From the NCBI GenBank assembly GCA_041685145.1, contig JAWLGJ010000011.1:10277-74276 (forward strand): a DNA stretch of 64,000 nucleotides, read 5' to 3'. Below the pieces are notes generated by a model. That model ran no database searches. It was not told the DNA's origin and saw only the letters and a program-made list of their open reading frames with translations. This DNA is from JAWLGJ01 sp041685145. Its GTDB lineage: Bacteria; Pseudomonadota; Alphaproteobacteria; Rhodospirillales; Magnetospirillaceae. Below, in pieces: positions 1 to 8,343 of the stretch. Position 1 is the stretch's first letter, and each line of letters opens with the position of its first letter. A program made the translations under genes and the position numbers.

Positions 1-72
1 GATGGCGCGGTCGACCCCGGCGCAGAAGCCGCGCGGGTTGGCGAGGAGGATGGTAAGGCTCGGCTTCGTCAT
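1..72 (-). CDS. ispH: 4-hydroxy-3-methylbut-2-enyl diphosphate reductase IspH, N-terminal fragment cut by the window edge
   Basis: Reading the minus strand from the ATG at 72-70 gives a 24-residue N-terminus containing LANPRGFCAGVDRAI, the start typical of IspH/LytB. It includes the first of the three cysteines that bind the iron-sulfur cluster (Cys17 here). IspH performs the last step of the MEP isoprenoid pathway, making IPP and DMAPP. The remaining ~290 residues lie left of the window. The gene is divergent from the CDGSH gene at 183. The family call is strong despite the short length because this N-terminal motif is very conserved. Confidence 0.88.
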   Translation of the reverse strand, partial: MTKPSLTILLANPRGFCAGVDRAI

Positions 73-104
73 GCCCGATGCACTGGCGCGTTGTCGCTCG
101 CGGC

Positions 105-133
105 TTGTATGGCGTCCCGCGCGCGGCTACAGT
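105..133 (+). promoter_or_regulatory. Possible sigma-70 promoter of the CDGSH gene
   Basis: TTGTAT at 105-110 and TACAGT at 128-133 are separated by 17 bp, a fair match to a housekeeping promoter. The start codon at 183 would lie about 40 bases past the expected transcription start. Assigned by eye only. Confidence 0.4.
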
Positions 134-182
134 CGCGGGGCACCCAGCAATAGCAGAATCGCCCGCACGAAGGAAGGTGACG

Positions 183-422
183 ATGAGAAACGTCGTGGTC
201 GCCCGCAAAGGCCCGTTCGAGGTGCAGTTGCAGGCCGGAAAGAGGTATTTCTGGTGCACCTGCGGCCGCAGCGCCGCCCAGCCCTTCTGCGACGGCGCCC
301 ACAAGGGCACCGGCATGACGCCGCATGTATTCACCGCCCGCGAGGACGGCACCGCCTGGCTGTGCGGGTGCAAGCATACCGCTTCGGCCCCCTTCTGCGA
401 TGGCAACCACGATGACATCTAG
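183..422 (+). CDS. CDGSH iron-sulfur domain protein with two motifs
   Basis: A 79-residue protein with two complete CDGSH-type motifs (C-x-C-x2-S/T-x3-P-x-C-D-G-x-H) at residues 25-40 and 61-76. Each motif would bind a 2Fe-2S cluster through three Cys and one His. The second motif has Asn (N75) where Ser, Ala or Thr is usual before the His. Tandem small CDGSH proteins are common in bacteria and are thought to act in electron transfer or cluster handling; the exact partner is unknown. The ATG at 183 is chosen because AAGGAAGG lies just upstream and an upstream extension to 78 adds unrelated Arg-rich sequence. The 3' end overlaps the lipoprotein gene by 11 bp. Confidence 0.85.
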   Translation: MRNVVVARKGPFEVQLQAGKRYFWCTCGRSAAQPFCDGAHKGTGMTPHVFTAREDGTAWLCGCKHTASAPFCDGNHDDI

Positions 423-924
423 CCCGCTGCGCCGCGCCGCCCCCGCCGTCCTGGCCCTGCTGGGCCTTGGCGGCTGTTCGACCTTCGAGGCCGAGCCCGT
501 TCCCTGTCCGTCCGTCGGCTTCCTGGGCGACACCGAACGCCTGGCGCGGTATGTCGGCCCGCCCGCCGAGCCCGACAACCTCGCCCTGCGCGCCGAATTC
601 GTCGGCTACGACGCCGAGTGCGAGGCGGTGCGGGACGGCACGCAGATGACGCTGTCCTTGTACATGGACGTCACCCGTGGTCCGGCGGCGCGCGGCGAGC
701 AGGCCGAGTTGCCCTTCTACGTCGCCGTCCCGGCTTATTTTCCGGCGGCGCAGGCCAAGGCGATTCATACGACCGTCGTCGCCCTGCCGGCGCCGGGGGG
801 CACGGTGCGGCACGAGGATCCGGGGGTGCGGGTGACGCTGCCCGGCCCCGAACTGCCGGAAGTCCTGATCGGCTTTCAGCTCAGCGAAGAGGAACTCCGT
901 CTCAATCGCGGCGAGGGGGGCTGA
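412..924 (+). CDS. Putative outer-membrane lipoprotein of unknown function
   Basis: 170 residues starting MTSSPLRRAAP, with a short hydrophobic segment and a lipobox ending in GLGGC at Cys22, so it is probably exported and lipidated. The rest has no motif I recognise. It is rich in short beta-type stretches and ends with an acidic tail. The ATG at 412 overlaps the end of the CDGSH gene, suggesting translational coupling; an in-frame ATG at 400 is the alternative. Function unknown. Confidence 0.7.
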   Translation: MTSSPLRRAAPAVLALLGLGGCSTFEAEPVPCPSVGFLGDTERLARYVGPPAEPDNLALRAEFVGYDAECEAVRDGTQMTLSLYMDVTRGPAARGEQAELPFYVAVPAYFPAAQAKAIHTTVVALPAPGGTVRHEDPGVRVTLPGPELPEVLIGFQLSEEELRLNRGEGG

Positions 925-992
925 GACGCTTTTTTCCGCGTGGAACGCGACGGGGTTCCGTCACCATGTCTGCCCCATGACGGAGGACGCGC

Positions 993-2105
993 GTGACCGG
1001 ACCTGAGCCTGCGAGGCGCACGCCTCTTTACGACCTGCATCTGTCGCTGGGCGCCCGCATGGTGCCCTTCGCCGGCTGGCAGATGCCCGTGCAATACCCG
1101 GCCGGCATCATCGCCGAGCACGCCCACGCCCGCCGCCAGGCGGCGCTTTTCGATGTGTCGCACATGGGCCAGGTGGCGCTGGACGGCGCCGAGGCGGCCC
1201 AGGCGCTGGAGGCGCTGGTCCCCGGCGACATCCAGGCGCTGAAGCCGGGGCGGATGCGCTACACGCTGTTCACCGAACCCGGCGGCGGCATCCTCGACGA
1301 CCTGATGGTCGCCAACGCCGGCGACCATCTGCATCTGGTGGTCAACGCCGCCAACGCCGAGGCCGATCTGGCCCATCTGCGCGCCCATCTGCCGGCGGCG
1401 GTGGGGGTGCGGCCGCTGGCCGACCGCGCCCTGCTCGCCCTGCAAGGGCCGCAGGCGGCGGCGGTGCTGGCGCGGCTGGCGCCCGAGGCGGCGGCCATGT
1501 CTTTCATGGCGGCGCGCGCGATGGACGTCGGCGGCATCGCCTGCCATGTCAGCCGCTCGGGCTACACCGGCGAGGACGGCTTCGAGATTTCCGTGCCGGC
1601 CGCGGAGGCCGAGGCGCTGGCCCGGCGCCTGCTGGAGCAGCCGGAGGTGGCGCCGGCGGGGCTGGGGGCGCGCGATTCGCTGCGGCTAGAGGCGGGGTTG
1701 TGCCTCCACGGCCACGACATCGACACCACCACCACCCCCGTCGAGGCCGGCCTCGCCTGGGCCATCGGCCGCCGCCGCCGCGCCGAGGGCGGCTTTCCGG
1801 GCGCCGAGACCATCCTGCGCCAGCTTGCCGAGGGACCGCCGTGCCGCCGCGTCGGGCTGCGCCCCGAGGGCCGCGCCCCGGCGCGCGCCCACACGCCGAT
1901 CACCGACACCGCCGGCGCCGACATCGGCGTCGTCACCAGCGGCGGCTATGGCCCGACGGTGGAGGGGCCGGTGGCAATGGGTTATGTTGCCGCCGCGCAC
2001 GGCGAGGCCGGCACCGAGGTTCGGCTGGTGGTCCGTGGGCGGCCGCTGCCGGCCCGTGTCGTCGCCTTGCCCTTCGTTCCGCACCGCTACGCCAGGGGGA
2101 CATGA
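993..2105 (+). CDS. gcvT: Glycine cleavage system T protein (aminomethyltransferase)
   Basis: 370 residues, the usual GcvT length. It moves the methylene group from the aminomethyl-lipoyl arm of the H protein to tetrahydrofolate and releases ammonia. The N-terminus (TPLYDLHLSLGARMVPFAGW, then FDVSHMGQ) and the central SRSGYTGEDGFE folate-site segment are characteristic. The GTG start at 993 has GGAGGA at 982-987. First gene of a tight gcvT-gcvH-gcvPA-gcvPB operon; gcvH starts 3 bp after its stop. Confidence 0.95.
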   Translation: MTGPEPARRTPLYDLHLSLGARMVPFAGWQMPVQYPAGIIAEHAHARRQAALFDVSHMGQVALDGAEAAQALEALVPGDIQALKPGRMRYTLFTEPGGGILDDLMVANAGDHLHLVVNAANAEADLAHLRAHLPAAVGVRPLADRALLALQGPQAAAVLARLAPEAAAMSFMAARAMDVGGIACHVSRSGYTGEDGFEISVPAAEAEALARRLLEQPEVAPAGLGARDSLRLEAGLCLHGHDIDTTTTPVEAGLAWAIGRRRRAEGGFPGAETILRQLAEGPPCRRVGLRPEGRAPARAHTPITDTAGADIGVVTSGGYGPTVEGPVAMGYVAAAHGEAGTEVRLVVRGRPLPARVVALPFVPHRYARGT

Positions 2106-2108
2106 CGC

Positions 2109-2486
2109 ATGAACGATCTTCGCTTCACCGCCGAACATGAATGGGTGCGCGTCGAGAACGGCGTCGGCACGGTGGGAATCTCCGACTACGCCCAGCAACA
2201 GCTTGGCGACGTGGTGTTCGTGGAACTGCCGCCGGTGGGCTGCAAGCTGCCGAAGGGCGACGAGGCGGCGGTGGTCGAATCGGTCAAGGCGGCCAGCGAA
2301 ATCTACGCCCCGGTCACCGGCGAGGTCATCGAGATCAACGAGGCCGTCAACGCCCAGCCGGGCCTGGTAAACGAGTCGCCCGAGGGCGAGGGCTGGTTCT
2401 TTCGGATCCGCATCGCCGACGAGGCCGAACTCGCTACCCTCATGGACGCCGACACCTATGCCGGGTACCTGAAGGATCTCGACTGA
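2109..2486 (+). CDS. gcvH: Glycine cleavage system H protein (lipoyl carrier)
   Basis: 125 residues. The protein carries the lipoyl arm that shuttles the aminomethyl group between the P, T and L proteins. The lipoylation site is Lys60 in ESVKAASEIYAP. The N-terminal FTAEHEWV and the C-terminal YAGYLKDLD are family hallmarks. The stop codon directly abuts the gcvPA start at 2487. Confidence 0.97.
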   Translation: MNDLRFTAEHEWVRVENGVGTVGISDYAQQQLGDVVFVELPPVGCKLPKGDEAAVVESVKAASEIYAPVTGEVIEINEAVNAQPGLVNESPEGEGWFFRIRIADEAELATLMDADTYAGYLKDLD

Positions 2487-3833
2487 ATGCGCTACCTGCC
2501 GCTCACCGGCGCCGACCGTCGCGCCATGCTGGAGCGCATCGGCGCCGCCGAGATCGACGCGCTGTTCCGCGACGTGCCGGCCGAGGTCTACGACAAGGCC
2601 GACCCCGGCCTGCCCGGCCATCAGGGCGAGATGGAGGTGGAACGCCGGCTGAAGGCGATGGCGGCGCGCAATCTGAGCGCCGACGCCGCCCCCTGCTTCC
2701 TGGGCGCCGGCGCCTATCGCCATCACGTTCCGGCGGCCGTCGACGCCGTCATCCAGCGCGGCGAGTTCCTGACCGCCTATACCCCTTATCAGCCCGAGGT
2801 CTCGCAGGGCACCCTGCAATACCTCTATGAGTTCCAGACCCAGGTGGCGTTGATCACGGGGATGGAGGTCGCCAACGCCTCGATGTATGACGGCGCCACC
2901 GCCTGCGCCGAGGCGGCCTTGATGGCCTGCCGGGTGACGCGCCGCCGCCGGGTGGTGCTGTCGGGGGGGCTGCACCCGCATTACCGCGCCGTCACCGCCT
3001 CCTCCGCCCGCTTCCAGGACGTCGAGGTCGAGACCCTGCCGCCCGATCCCGAGGCCGCCGAAGACCTCGCCGCGTGCCTGGACGCCGACACCGCCTGCGT
3101 GGTGGTGCAGAATCCGGGGTTCTTCGGGCATCTGCGCGACCTGTCGGCGCTGGCCCGCGCCTGCGCCGACGCCGGGGCGCTGCTGGTGGTGGCGGTGGCC
3201 GAGCCGGTGTCGCTTGGCCTGGTGACGCCGCCGGGGGCGATGGGGGCCGACATCGTCGTCGCCGAGGGCCAGCCCATCGGCAACGCGCTGAATTTCGGCG
3301 GGCCCGGCCTGGGTCTGTTCGCCACCCGGCGGCGCTTCGTGCGCCAGATGCCGGGGCGGCTGTGCGGCGAGACCGTCGACGCCGAGGGGCGCCGTGGCTT
3401 TGTGCTGACGCTGTCGACGCGCGAGCAGCACATCCGCCGCGAGAAGGCGACCAGCAATATCTGCACCAATTCCGGGCTGTGCGCCCTGGCCTTCAGCGTC
3501 CACATGGCGCTGCTGGGCGAGGAAGGCTTCCGGCGGCTGGCGGCGCTCAACCATGCCCGCGCCGTGCGGACCGCCGAACGCCTGGAGGCGGTGGCGGGGG
3601 TGCGGGTGCTGCCCGGCGCCTTCTTCAACGAATTCGCCCTGCGCCTGCCCAAGCCGGCGACGGCGGTGGTCGAGGCGCTGGCGGCGCGCGGGGTGCTGGG
3701 CGGGGTGCCGGCGGCGCGCTTCTATCCCGAGCGTGCGGAGTTGGCCGACGTCATGCTGGTCGCCGCCACCGAGACCGTCCGCGACGCCGACATCGACCGC
3801 CTTGCCGCCGCCCTTGCCGAGGTGACCGCATGA
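2487..3833 (+). CDS. gcvPA: Glycine dehydrogenase (decarboxylating) subunit 1
   Basis: 448 residues, matching the N-terminal half of a split P protein. With GcvPB it forms the PLP-dependent enzyme that decarboxylates glycine and loads the aminomethyl group onto GcvH. Recognisable segments are FLGAGAYRHHVP near residue 71, the YTPYQPEVSQGTLQ stretch, and the C-terminal REQHIRREKATSNICTNSGL region. Its TGA overlaps the ATG of gcvPB, typical of subunits made in equal amounts. Confidence 0.95.
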   Translation: MRYLPLTGADRRAMLERIGAAEIDALFRDVPAEVYDKADPGLPGHQGEMEVERRLKAMAARNLSADAAPCFLGAGAYRHHVPAAVDAVIQRGEFLTAYTPYQPEVSQGTLQYLYEFQTQVALITGMEVANASMYDGATACAEAALMACRVTRRRRVVLSGGLHPHYRAVTASSARFQDVEVETLPPDPEAAEDLAACLDADTACVVVQNPGFFGHLRDLSALARACADAGALLVVAVAEPVSLGLVTPPGAMGADIVVAEGQPIGNALNFGGPGLGLFATRRRFVRQMPGRLCGETVDAEGRRGFVLTLSTREQHIRREKATSNICTNSGLCALAFSVHMALLGEEGFRRLAALNHARAVRTAERLEAVAGVRVLPGAFFNEFALRLPKPATAVVEALAARGVLGGVPAARFYPERAELADVMLVAATETVRDADIDRLAAALAEVTA

Positions 3834-5278
3834 CCCTGGAGCAACCGCTGCTGTTCGAACAGGACACGCCGGGTCGCTGCGGCGTCGATCTGCCAGAGCC
3901 CGCGCCGGTGGCCGAGCGCCTGGGCGGGCTGCGCCGCCAGGGCCGCATCGGCCTGCCCGGCCTCTCCGAGCCCGAGGTGGTGCGCCACTACACCCGTCTG
4001 TCGCAGCAGAACTACGGCATCGACACGGTCTTCTACCCGCTGGGGTCGTGCACGATGAAGCACAACCCGCGCCTGGGCGAGGCGATGGCGCGGCTGCCCG
4101 GTTTCGCCGACATCCACCCCTTCCAGCCGGTGGCGACGGTGCCGGGGGCGCTGGAACTGATCGACACCCTCGCCGACTGGCTGATGCGCCTGACCGGACT
4201 GCCGGCGGTGGCGATGTCGCCGGCGGCCGGCGCCCAGGGGGAGCTGTGCGGCCTGATGGCGATTCGGGCGGCGCTGGAGCATCGCGGCGACGCCCGCAAG
4301 CGCGTGCTGGTGCCGGAGTCGGCCCACGGCACCAACCCGGCCAGCGCCGCCATGTGCGGCTATGCCGTCGATCCCGTTCCCGCCAACGAGCGCGGCCGCG
4401 TCGATCTGGCGGCGCTGAAGGCGAAGCTGGACGACGATGTCGCCGCCCTGATGCTGACCAACCCCAACACCTGCGGGCTGTTCGAGGACCAGATTCTCGA
4501 CATCGCCCGGGCGGTCCACGACGCCGGGGCCTTCTTCTACTGCGACGGCGCCAATTTCAACGCCCTGGTGGGGCGGGTGCGCATGGCCGATCTGGGCATC
4601 GACTGTATGCACATCAACCTGCACAAGACCTTCTCGACGCCCCACGGCGGCGGCGGGCCGGGGGCGGGGCCGACGGTGTTGTCGGCGGCGCTGGCGCCAT
4701 TTGCGCCGTTGCCGCGGGTCGTCCGGGGCGCGGACGGGCTGCGCCTCGTCGAGCACGAGGCCGAGGCCGACGGCCATCCCTTCGGGCGCCTCAAGGGCTT
4801 CCACGGCCAGTTCGGTGTCTTCGTGCGGGCGCTGGCCTACATCCTCAGCATGGGCGCCGATGGCCTGCGGCAGGTGTCGGGGGATGCGGTGCTGAACGCC
4901 AACTATCTGATGGTGCGCCTGTCCGAGGCGATGACGCCGCCCTTCGCCGGGCCCTGTATGCACGAATGCCTATTCGACGACCGCGCCCTCAAGGACACCG
5001 GCGTCACCACCCTCGATCTCGCCAAGGCGCTGCTCGACCGCGGCTTTCATCCCATGACGATGTATTTTCCGCTGGTGGTGCATGGCGCCATGCTCATCGA
5101 GCCCACCGAGACCGAAAGCCGCGCCACCCTGGATGCGTTCGCCGACGCGGTGCTGGACCTGGTGCGCCAAGCCAAGGCCGGCGAGGCGGCGATGACCCAG
5201 GCGCCGGTGGGCACGCACCGGCGGCGGCTCGACGAGACCCGCGCCGCGCGGCAGCCGGTCCTGCGCTGGCAGGACTGA
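3830..5278 (+). CDS. gcvPB: Glycine dehydrogenase (decarboxylating) subunit 2
   Basis: 482 residues, the PLP-carrying half of the split P protein. The Schiff-base lysine is Lys266 in LHKTFSTPHGGGGPG. Other landmarks are the YPLGSCTMKHNP segment and ESAHGTNPASA. The ATG at 3830 overlaps the gcvPA stop (ATGA). With gcvT and gcvH upstream, only the L protein (lipoamide dehydrogenase) is missing from the cluster; it is normally shared with other complexes and encoded elsewhere. Confidence 0.95.
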   Translation: MTLEQPLLFEQDTPGRCGVDLPEPAPVAERLGGLRRQGRIGLPGLSEPEVVRHYTRLSQQNYGIDTVFYPLGSCTMKHNPRLGEAMARLPGFADIHPFQPVATVPGALELIDTLADWLMRLTGLPAVAMSPAAGAQGELCGLMAIRAALEHRGDARKRVLVPESAHGTNPASAAMCGYAVDPVPANERGRVDLAALKAKLDDDVAALMLTNPNTCGLFEDQILDIARAVHDAGAFFYCDGANFNALVGRVRMADLGIDCMHINLHKTFSTPHGGGGPGAGPTVLSAALAPFAPLPRVVRGADGLRLVEHEAEADGHPFGRLKGFHGQFGVFVRALAYILSMGADGLRQVSGDAVLNANYLMVRLSEAMTPPFAGPCMHECLFDDRALKDTGVTTLDLAKALLDRGFHPMTMYFPLVVHGAMLIEPTETESRATLDAFADAVLDLVRQAKAGEAAMTQAPVGTHRRRLDETRAARQPVLRWQD

Positions 5279-5304
5279 GCCGGGCGACAGAGCGGGGGGC
5301 GGCG

Positions 5305-7509
5305 GTGGACGCAGGGAACGACGACATCTCGATCCGCAGCGGCGAGTTCATCGACCCGCGCCGCGAGCACGCCTATCGCCAATCGGTCCTCGACGAGCAA
5401 CTCCTCCAGACCCGGTTGCTGGTCTGGGTGGTCACCGGCGGCCATGTGACGCTGTGCCTTGTCGACCTGCTCTTCGGCCTTCCCCACGCCATGCTGATCG
5501 TCTGCGGCGGCACCGTCGCGGCGGCGCTGACCGCCATCGCCGGCGAGGCGGCGCTGCGCCGCCGGCCCACGCGCGAAACGGGCGTGGCGCTGATCGTCGC
5601 CTTCGCGGTGGTGTCGCTGGTGGCCTCGTCGCTGGGAATGCTGGCGAGGCCGGGGGGCGCCGATCTGGTGCCGGCGCGGGTGGTCACCGCCCTGGCGCTG
5701 ATCTACCTGTTCGTGCCCTTTTCGCTGCCCCTGCGGCACCTGCTTGCGGCGCTGGGGGCGGTGTCAAATTTCGGCTGCTGGCTGCTGCTGACCGAGGCGC
5801 GGCCGCCCGCCGCGGTGATGGTCAACGCCGTCGTCCTCTCGACGGTGGTGGCGCTGGTGGGCTGGGTCACGGCGGCGCGGATGGAGCGTATCCGGCGCCA
5901 GAAGTTCGCGCGCACCTCGCAACTTGCGGCCGCCAACGACAAGCTGCGCCGGGAAATCGACGAACGCCGCCGCATCGAAGACGACCTGCGTGCCGCCAAG
6001 GACAAGGCGGAGGAGGCGGCGAACGCCAAGTCGCGCTTCCTGGCCATGATGAGCCACGAGGTGCGCACGCCCATGAACGGCATCCTGGGGATGGCGGGGC
6101 TGCTGTTGGAATCGCGCCTGGAAGCCGAGGCCCGCGAGCAGGCCGAGGCGATCCGCCGCTCCGGCGAGGCGCTGTTGGCGGTGCTCGATGACATCCTCGA
6201 CTTTTCCAAGCTGGAGGCCGGGCGCCTCGACATCCGCCCCGAGCCCGTCGACCTGCGCCGTCTGATCGACGATGTCGGCGCCCTGATGGCCTGCCGCGCG
6301 GAGGAGAAGGGCCTGACCCTGGCCGTCGAGGTCGGCGCGGAGGTGCCGCGATGGGTGGAGACCGACCCCGCCCGGCTGCGGCAGGTGCTGCTCAACCTGG
6401 TCAGCAACGCCGTCAAGTTCACCCACAAGGGCGGGGTGAGGGTCACCGTCGCCCGCGCCGGGGGCGGCCGCCCCAACCTGATCGTCACCGTCACCGACAC
6501 CGGCATCGGCATTTCCGAGGCGGCGCGCGGGCAGCTTTTCACCGAATTCGGCCAGGCCGACGCCTCTATCGCCCGGCGCTATGGCGGCACCGGCCTGGGC
6601 CTGGCGATCTCGAAACGGCTGGTGGAACTGATGCACGGGCGCATCGGCGTGGAGAGCCGCGAGGGCGTCGGCAGCCGCTTCTGGTTCGCGCTGCCGGTGG
6701 TGGAGCTGCCGGGGCCACCACCGGCCGACCCCCAGGCGCAGCCGATGGAGCTGCGGCCGTTGCGGGTGCTGCTGGCCGAGGACAACCTCATCAACCAGCG
6801 GGTGGCGGTGGCGCTGCTGGAGCGCCGGGGTCACGCGGTCGACATCGTCGGCGACGGCGCCCAGGCGGTGGCGGCGGTCGCGGATGGTGATTACGACGTG
6901 GTGCTGATGGACGTGCAAATGCCGGGCATGGACGGGCTGGACGCCACCCGGCGCATCCGGGCGCTGCCGGCGCCACGGGGGCTGGTGCCCATCGTCGCCA
7001 TGACCGCCAACGCCCTGCGCGGCGACGAGGAACGGTGTTTGGCGGCGGGGATGGACGCCTATGTGCCCAAGCCGCTGGACGTGGAACGGCTGGAGCACGC
7101 CCTGGCGCGATCGGTGCCGGGCGCGGCCGCCGCCCCGGCGGAGGGGGGGCAGTTGGAGGTGCTGCGCCGGACCTTCGGGGCGGCGTACCCCGAACTGGTG
7201 CAGCGCTTTTTGCTGCTGGCGCGCGAGCACGCCGCCGAACTGGCCGCGGCGGCGGAACGCGGCGACACATCGGCGGCGCACCGCCACGCGCACGCGCTGG
7301 GCTCCAGCGCCGTCCAGTTCGGGCTGACCGAGCTGGCCGCCCGGGCGGGGGAGGTCGAGACCGCCTGTCGCGGCGAGCAACGCGAGGTGTTGCCGGGGCT
7401 GGCGGAGCGCGTTGCCGCGGCGGTGGAGGCGGCGGCCGAGCGGCTGGCGGCGGAGGCGGAGGCGGCACCGGAACCGGACGCCGGCGCGGCCCCGTCGCCG
7501 GCGTCCTGA
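5305..7509 (+). CDS. Membrane hybrid histidine kinase with receiver and Hpt domains
   Basis: 734 residues. Order: a hydrophobic N-terminal sensor of several membrane helices (about 30-190), a coiled-coil linker, a HisKA domain with phospho-acceptor His251 in MMSHEVRTPMNG, an HATPase with the N box near 363 and GTGLGLAIS near 429, a receiver with phospho-acceptor Asp536 in VLMDVQMPGMDG, and a C-terminal Hpt domain with His663 in HALGSSA. The usual Hpt Lys is Gly here. No periplasmic domain of note, so the stimulus is probably membrane-associated. GTG at 5305 follows a G-rich ribosome site 26 bp after gcvPB, so it may be co-transcribed with the gcv genes. Confidence 0.85.
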   Translation: MDAGNDDISIRSGEFIDPRREHAYRQSVLDEQLLQTRLLVWVVTGGHVTLCLVDLLFGLPHAMLIVCGGTVAAALTAIAGEAALRRRPTRETGVALIVAFAVVSLVASSLGMLARPGGADLVPARVVTALALIYLFVPFSLPLRHLLAALGAVSNFGCWLLLTEARPPAAVMVNAVVLSTVVALVGWVTAARMERIRRQKFARTSQLAAANDKLRREIDERRRIEDDLRAAKDKAEEAANAKSRFLAMMSHEVRTPMNGILGMAGLLLESRLEAEAREQAEAIRRSGEALLAVLDDILDFSKLEAGRLDIRPEPVDLRRLIDDVGALMACRAEEKGLTLAVEVGAEVPRWVETDPARLRQVLLNLVSNAVKFTHKGGVRVTVARAGGGRPNLIVTVTDTGIGISEAARGQLFTEFGQADASIARRYGGTGLGLAISKRLVELMHGRIGVESREGVGSRFWFALPVVELPGPPPADPQAQPMELRPLRVLLAEDNLINQRVAVALLERRGHAVDIVGDGAQAVAAVADGDYDVVLMDVQMPGMDGLDATRRIRALPAPRGLVPIVAMTANALRGDEERCLAAGMDAYVPKPLDVERLEHALARSVPGAAAAPAEGGQLEVLRRTFGAAYPELVQRFLLLAREHAAELAAAAERGDTSAAHRHAHALGSSAVQFGLTELAARAGEVETACRGEQREVLPGLAERVAAAVEAAAERLAAEAEAAPEPDAGAAPSPAS

Positions 7510-7517
7510 GCGGGACG

Positions 7518-8336
7518 ATGGAGGCGGCGTGGCTGGTGGCCTTCGCCATCGGCCTGCTGTTCGCCGGCGTGGTGGCGGGGGTGATCGCCGGCCTGCTGGG
7601 GGTGGGCGGCGGCATCGTCATCGTGCCGGTGCTGTTCCACGTCTTCACCGCCCTGGGGGTCGACGAGGCGGTGCGGATGCATCTGGCGGTGGGCACCTCG
7701 CTGGCCACCATCATCGCCACCTCGGCGGTGTCGGCGCGGGCGCACCACGCGCGCGGCGCGGTGGACACCAAATTGCTGAGGCACTGGGGGGCGGCGGTGG
7801 GCGTCGGCGTGCTGGCCGGCACCGCCTTCGGCAGCCAGACGCGCGGGGCGGTGCTGACCCTGGTCTTCGCGGCGGTGGCGCTGTTGGTGGCCGCGTATAT
7901 GGCGCTGGGCCGGCAGGAGGCCGTGCTGGGCCGCCGGCTGCCGTCGCGGCCGGTGCAGGCGGCGCTGGCGGCGGTGATCGGCGCCGTCTCGGCGATGATG
8001 GGCATCGGCGGCGGCACCCTGACGGTGCCGGTGCTGGCGGCCTATGGCTATCCCCTGCGCCGGGCGGTGGGGACGGCGGCGGCCCTGGGGCTGATTATCG
8101 GGGTGCCGGGCGCGGTGGGCTTCGTGCTGGGCGGGCTGGGCGTGCCCGACCGCCCGCCGGGGTCGCTGGGCTATGTCAGCCTGCCCGGCCTGGCGCTGAT
8201 CGCGCCGATGACCATGCTGGCGGCGCCGCTGGGGGCGCGGCTGGCCCACACCATGCGCGTCGGCTGGCTGCGCCTGGCCTTCGCGGGCTTTCTGCTGCTG
8301 ACGTCGCTGCGGATGTTCGTCTCCGCCCTCGGCTGA
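7518..8336 (+). CDS. TauE/SafE-family (DUF81) membrane permease
   Basis: 272 residues, almost entirely membrane helices, with the two internal repeats of the family: GLLGVGGGIVIVPVL near residue 28 and MMGIGGGTLTVPVL near 162. TauE/SafE proteins are implicated in export of sulfite, sulfoacetate or similar organosulfur anions; the substrate here cannot be read from sequence. The ATG lies 8 bp after the kinase stop, so it probably belongs to the same transcript. Confidence 0.85.
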   Translation: MEAAWLVAFAIGLLFAGVVAGVIAGLLGVGGGIVIVPVLFHVFTALGVDEAVRMHLAVGTSLATIIATSAVSARAHHARGAVDTKLLRHWGAAVGVGVLAGTAFGSQTRGAVLTLVFAAVALLVAAYMALGRQEAVLGRRLPSRPVQAALAAVIGAVSAMMGIGGGTLTVPVLAAYGYPLRRAVGTAAALGLIIGVPGAVGFVLGGLGVPDRPPGSLGYVSLPGLALIAPMTMLAAPLGARLAHTMRVGWLRLAFAGFLLLTSLRMFVSALG

Positions 8337-8343
8337 GCGCCCT

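Noticed and set aside
925..992. Glycine riboswitch ahead of gcvT
   Set aside because: The gap is only 68 bp, too short for the usual aptamer, and it shows just a 5-bp GGAAC/GTTCC repeat. No aptamer core seen.
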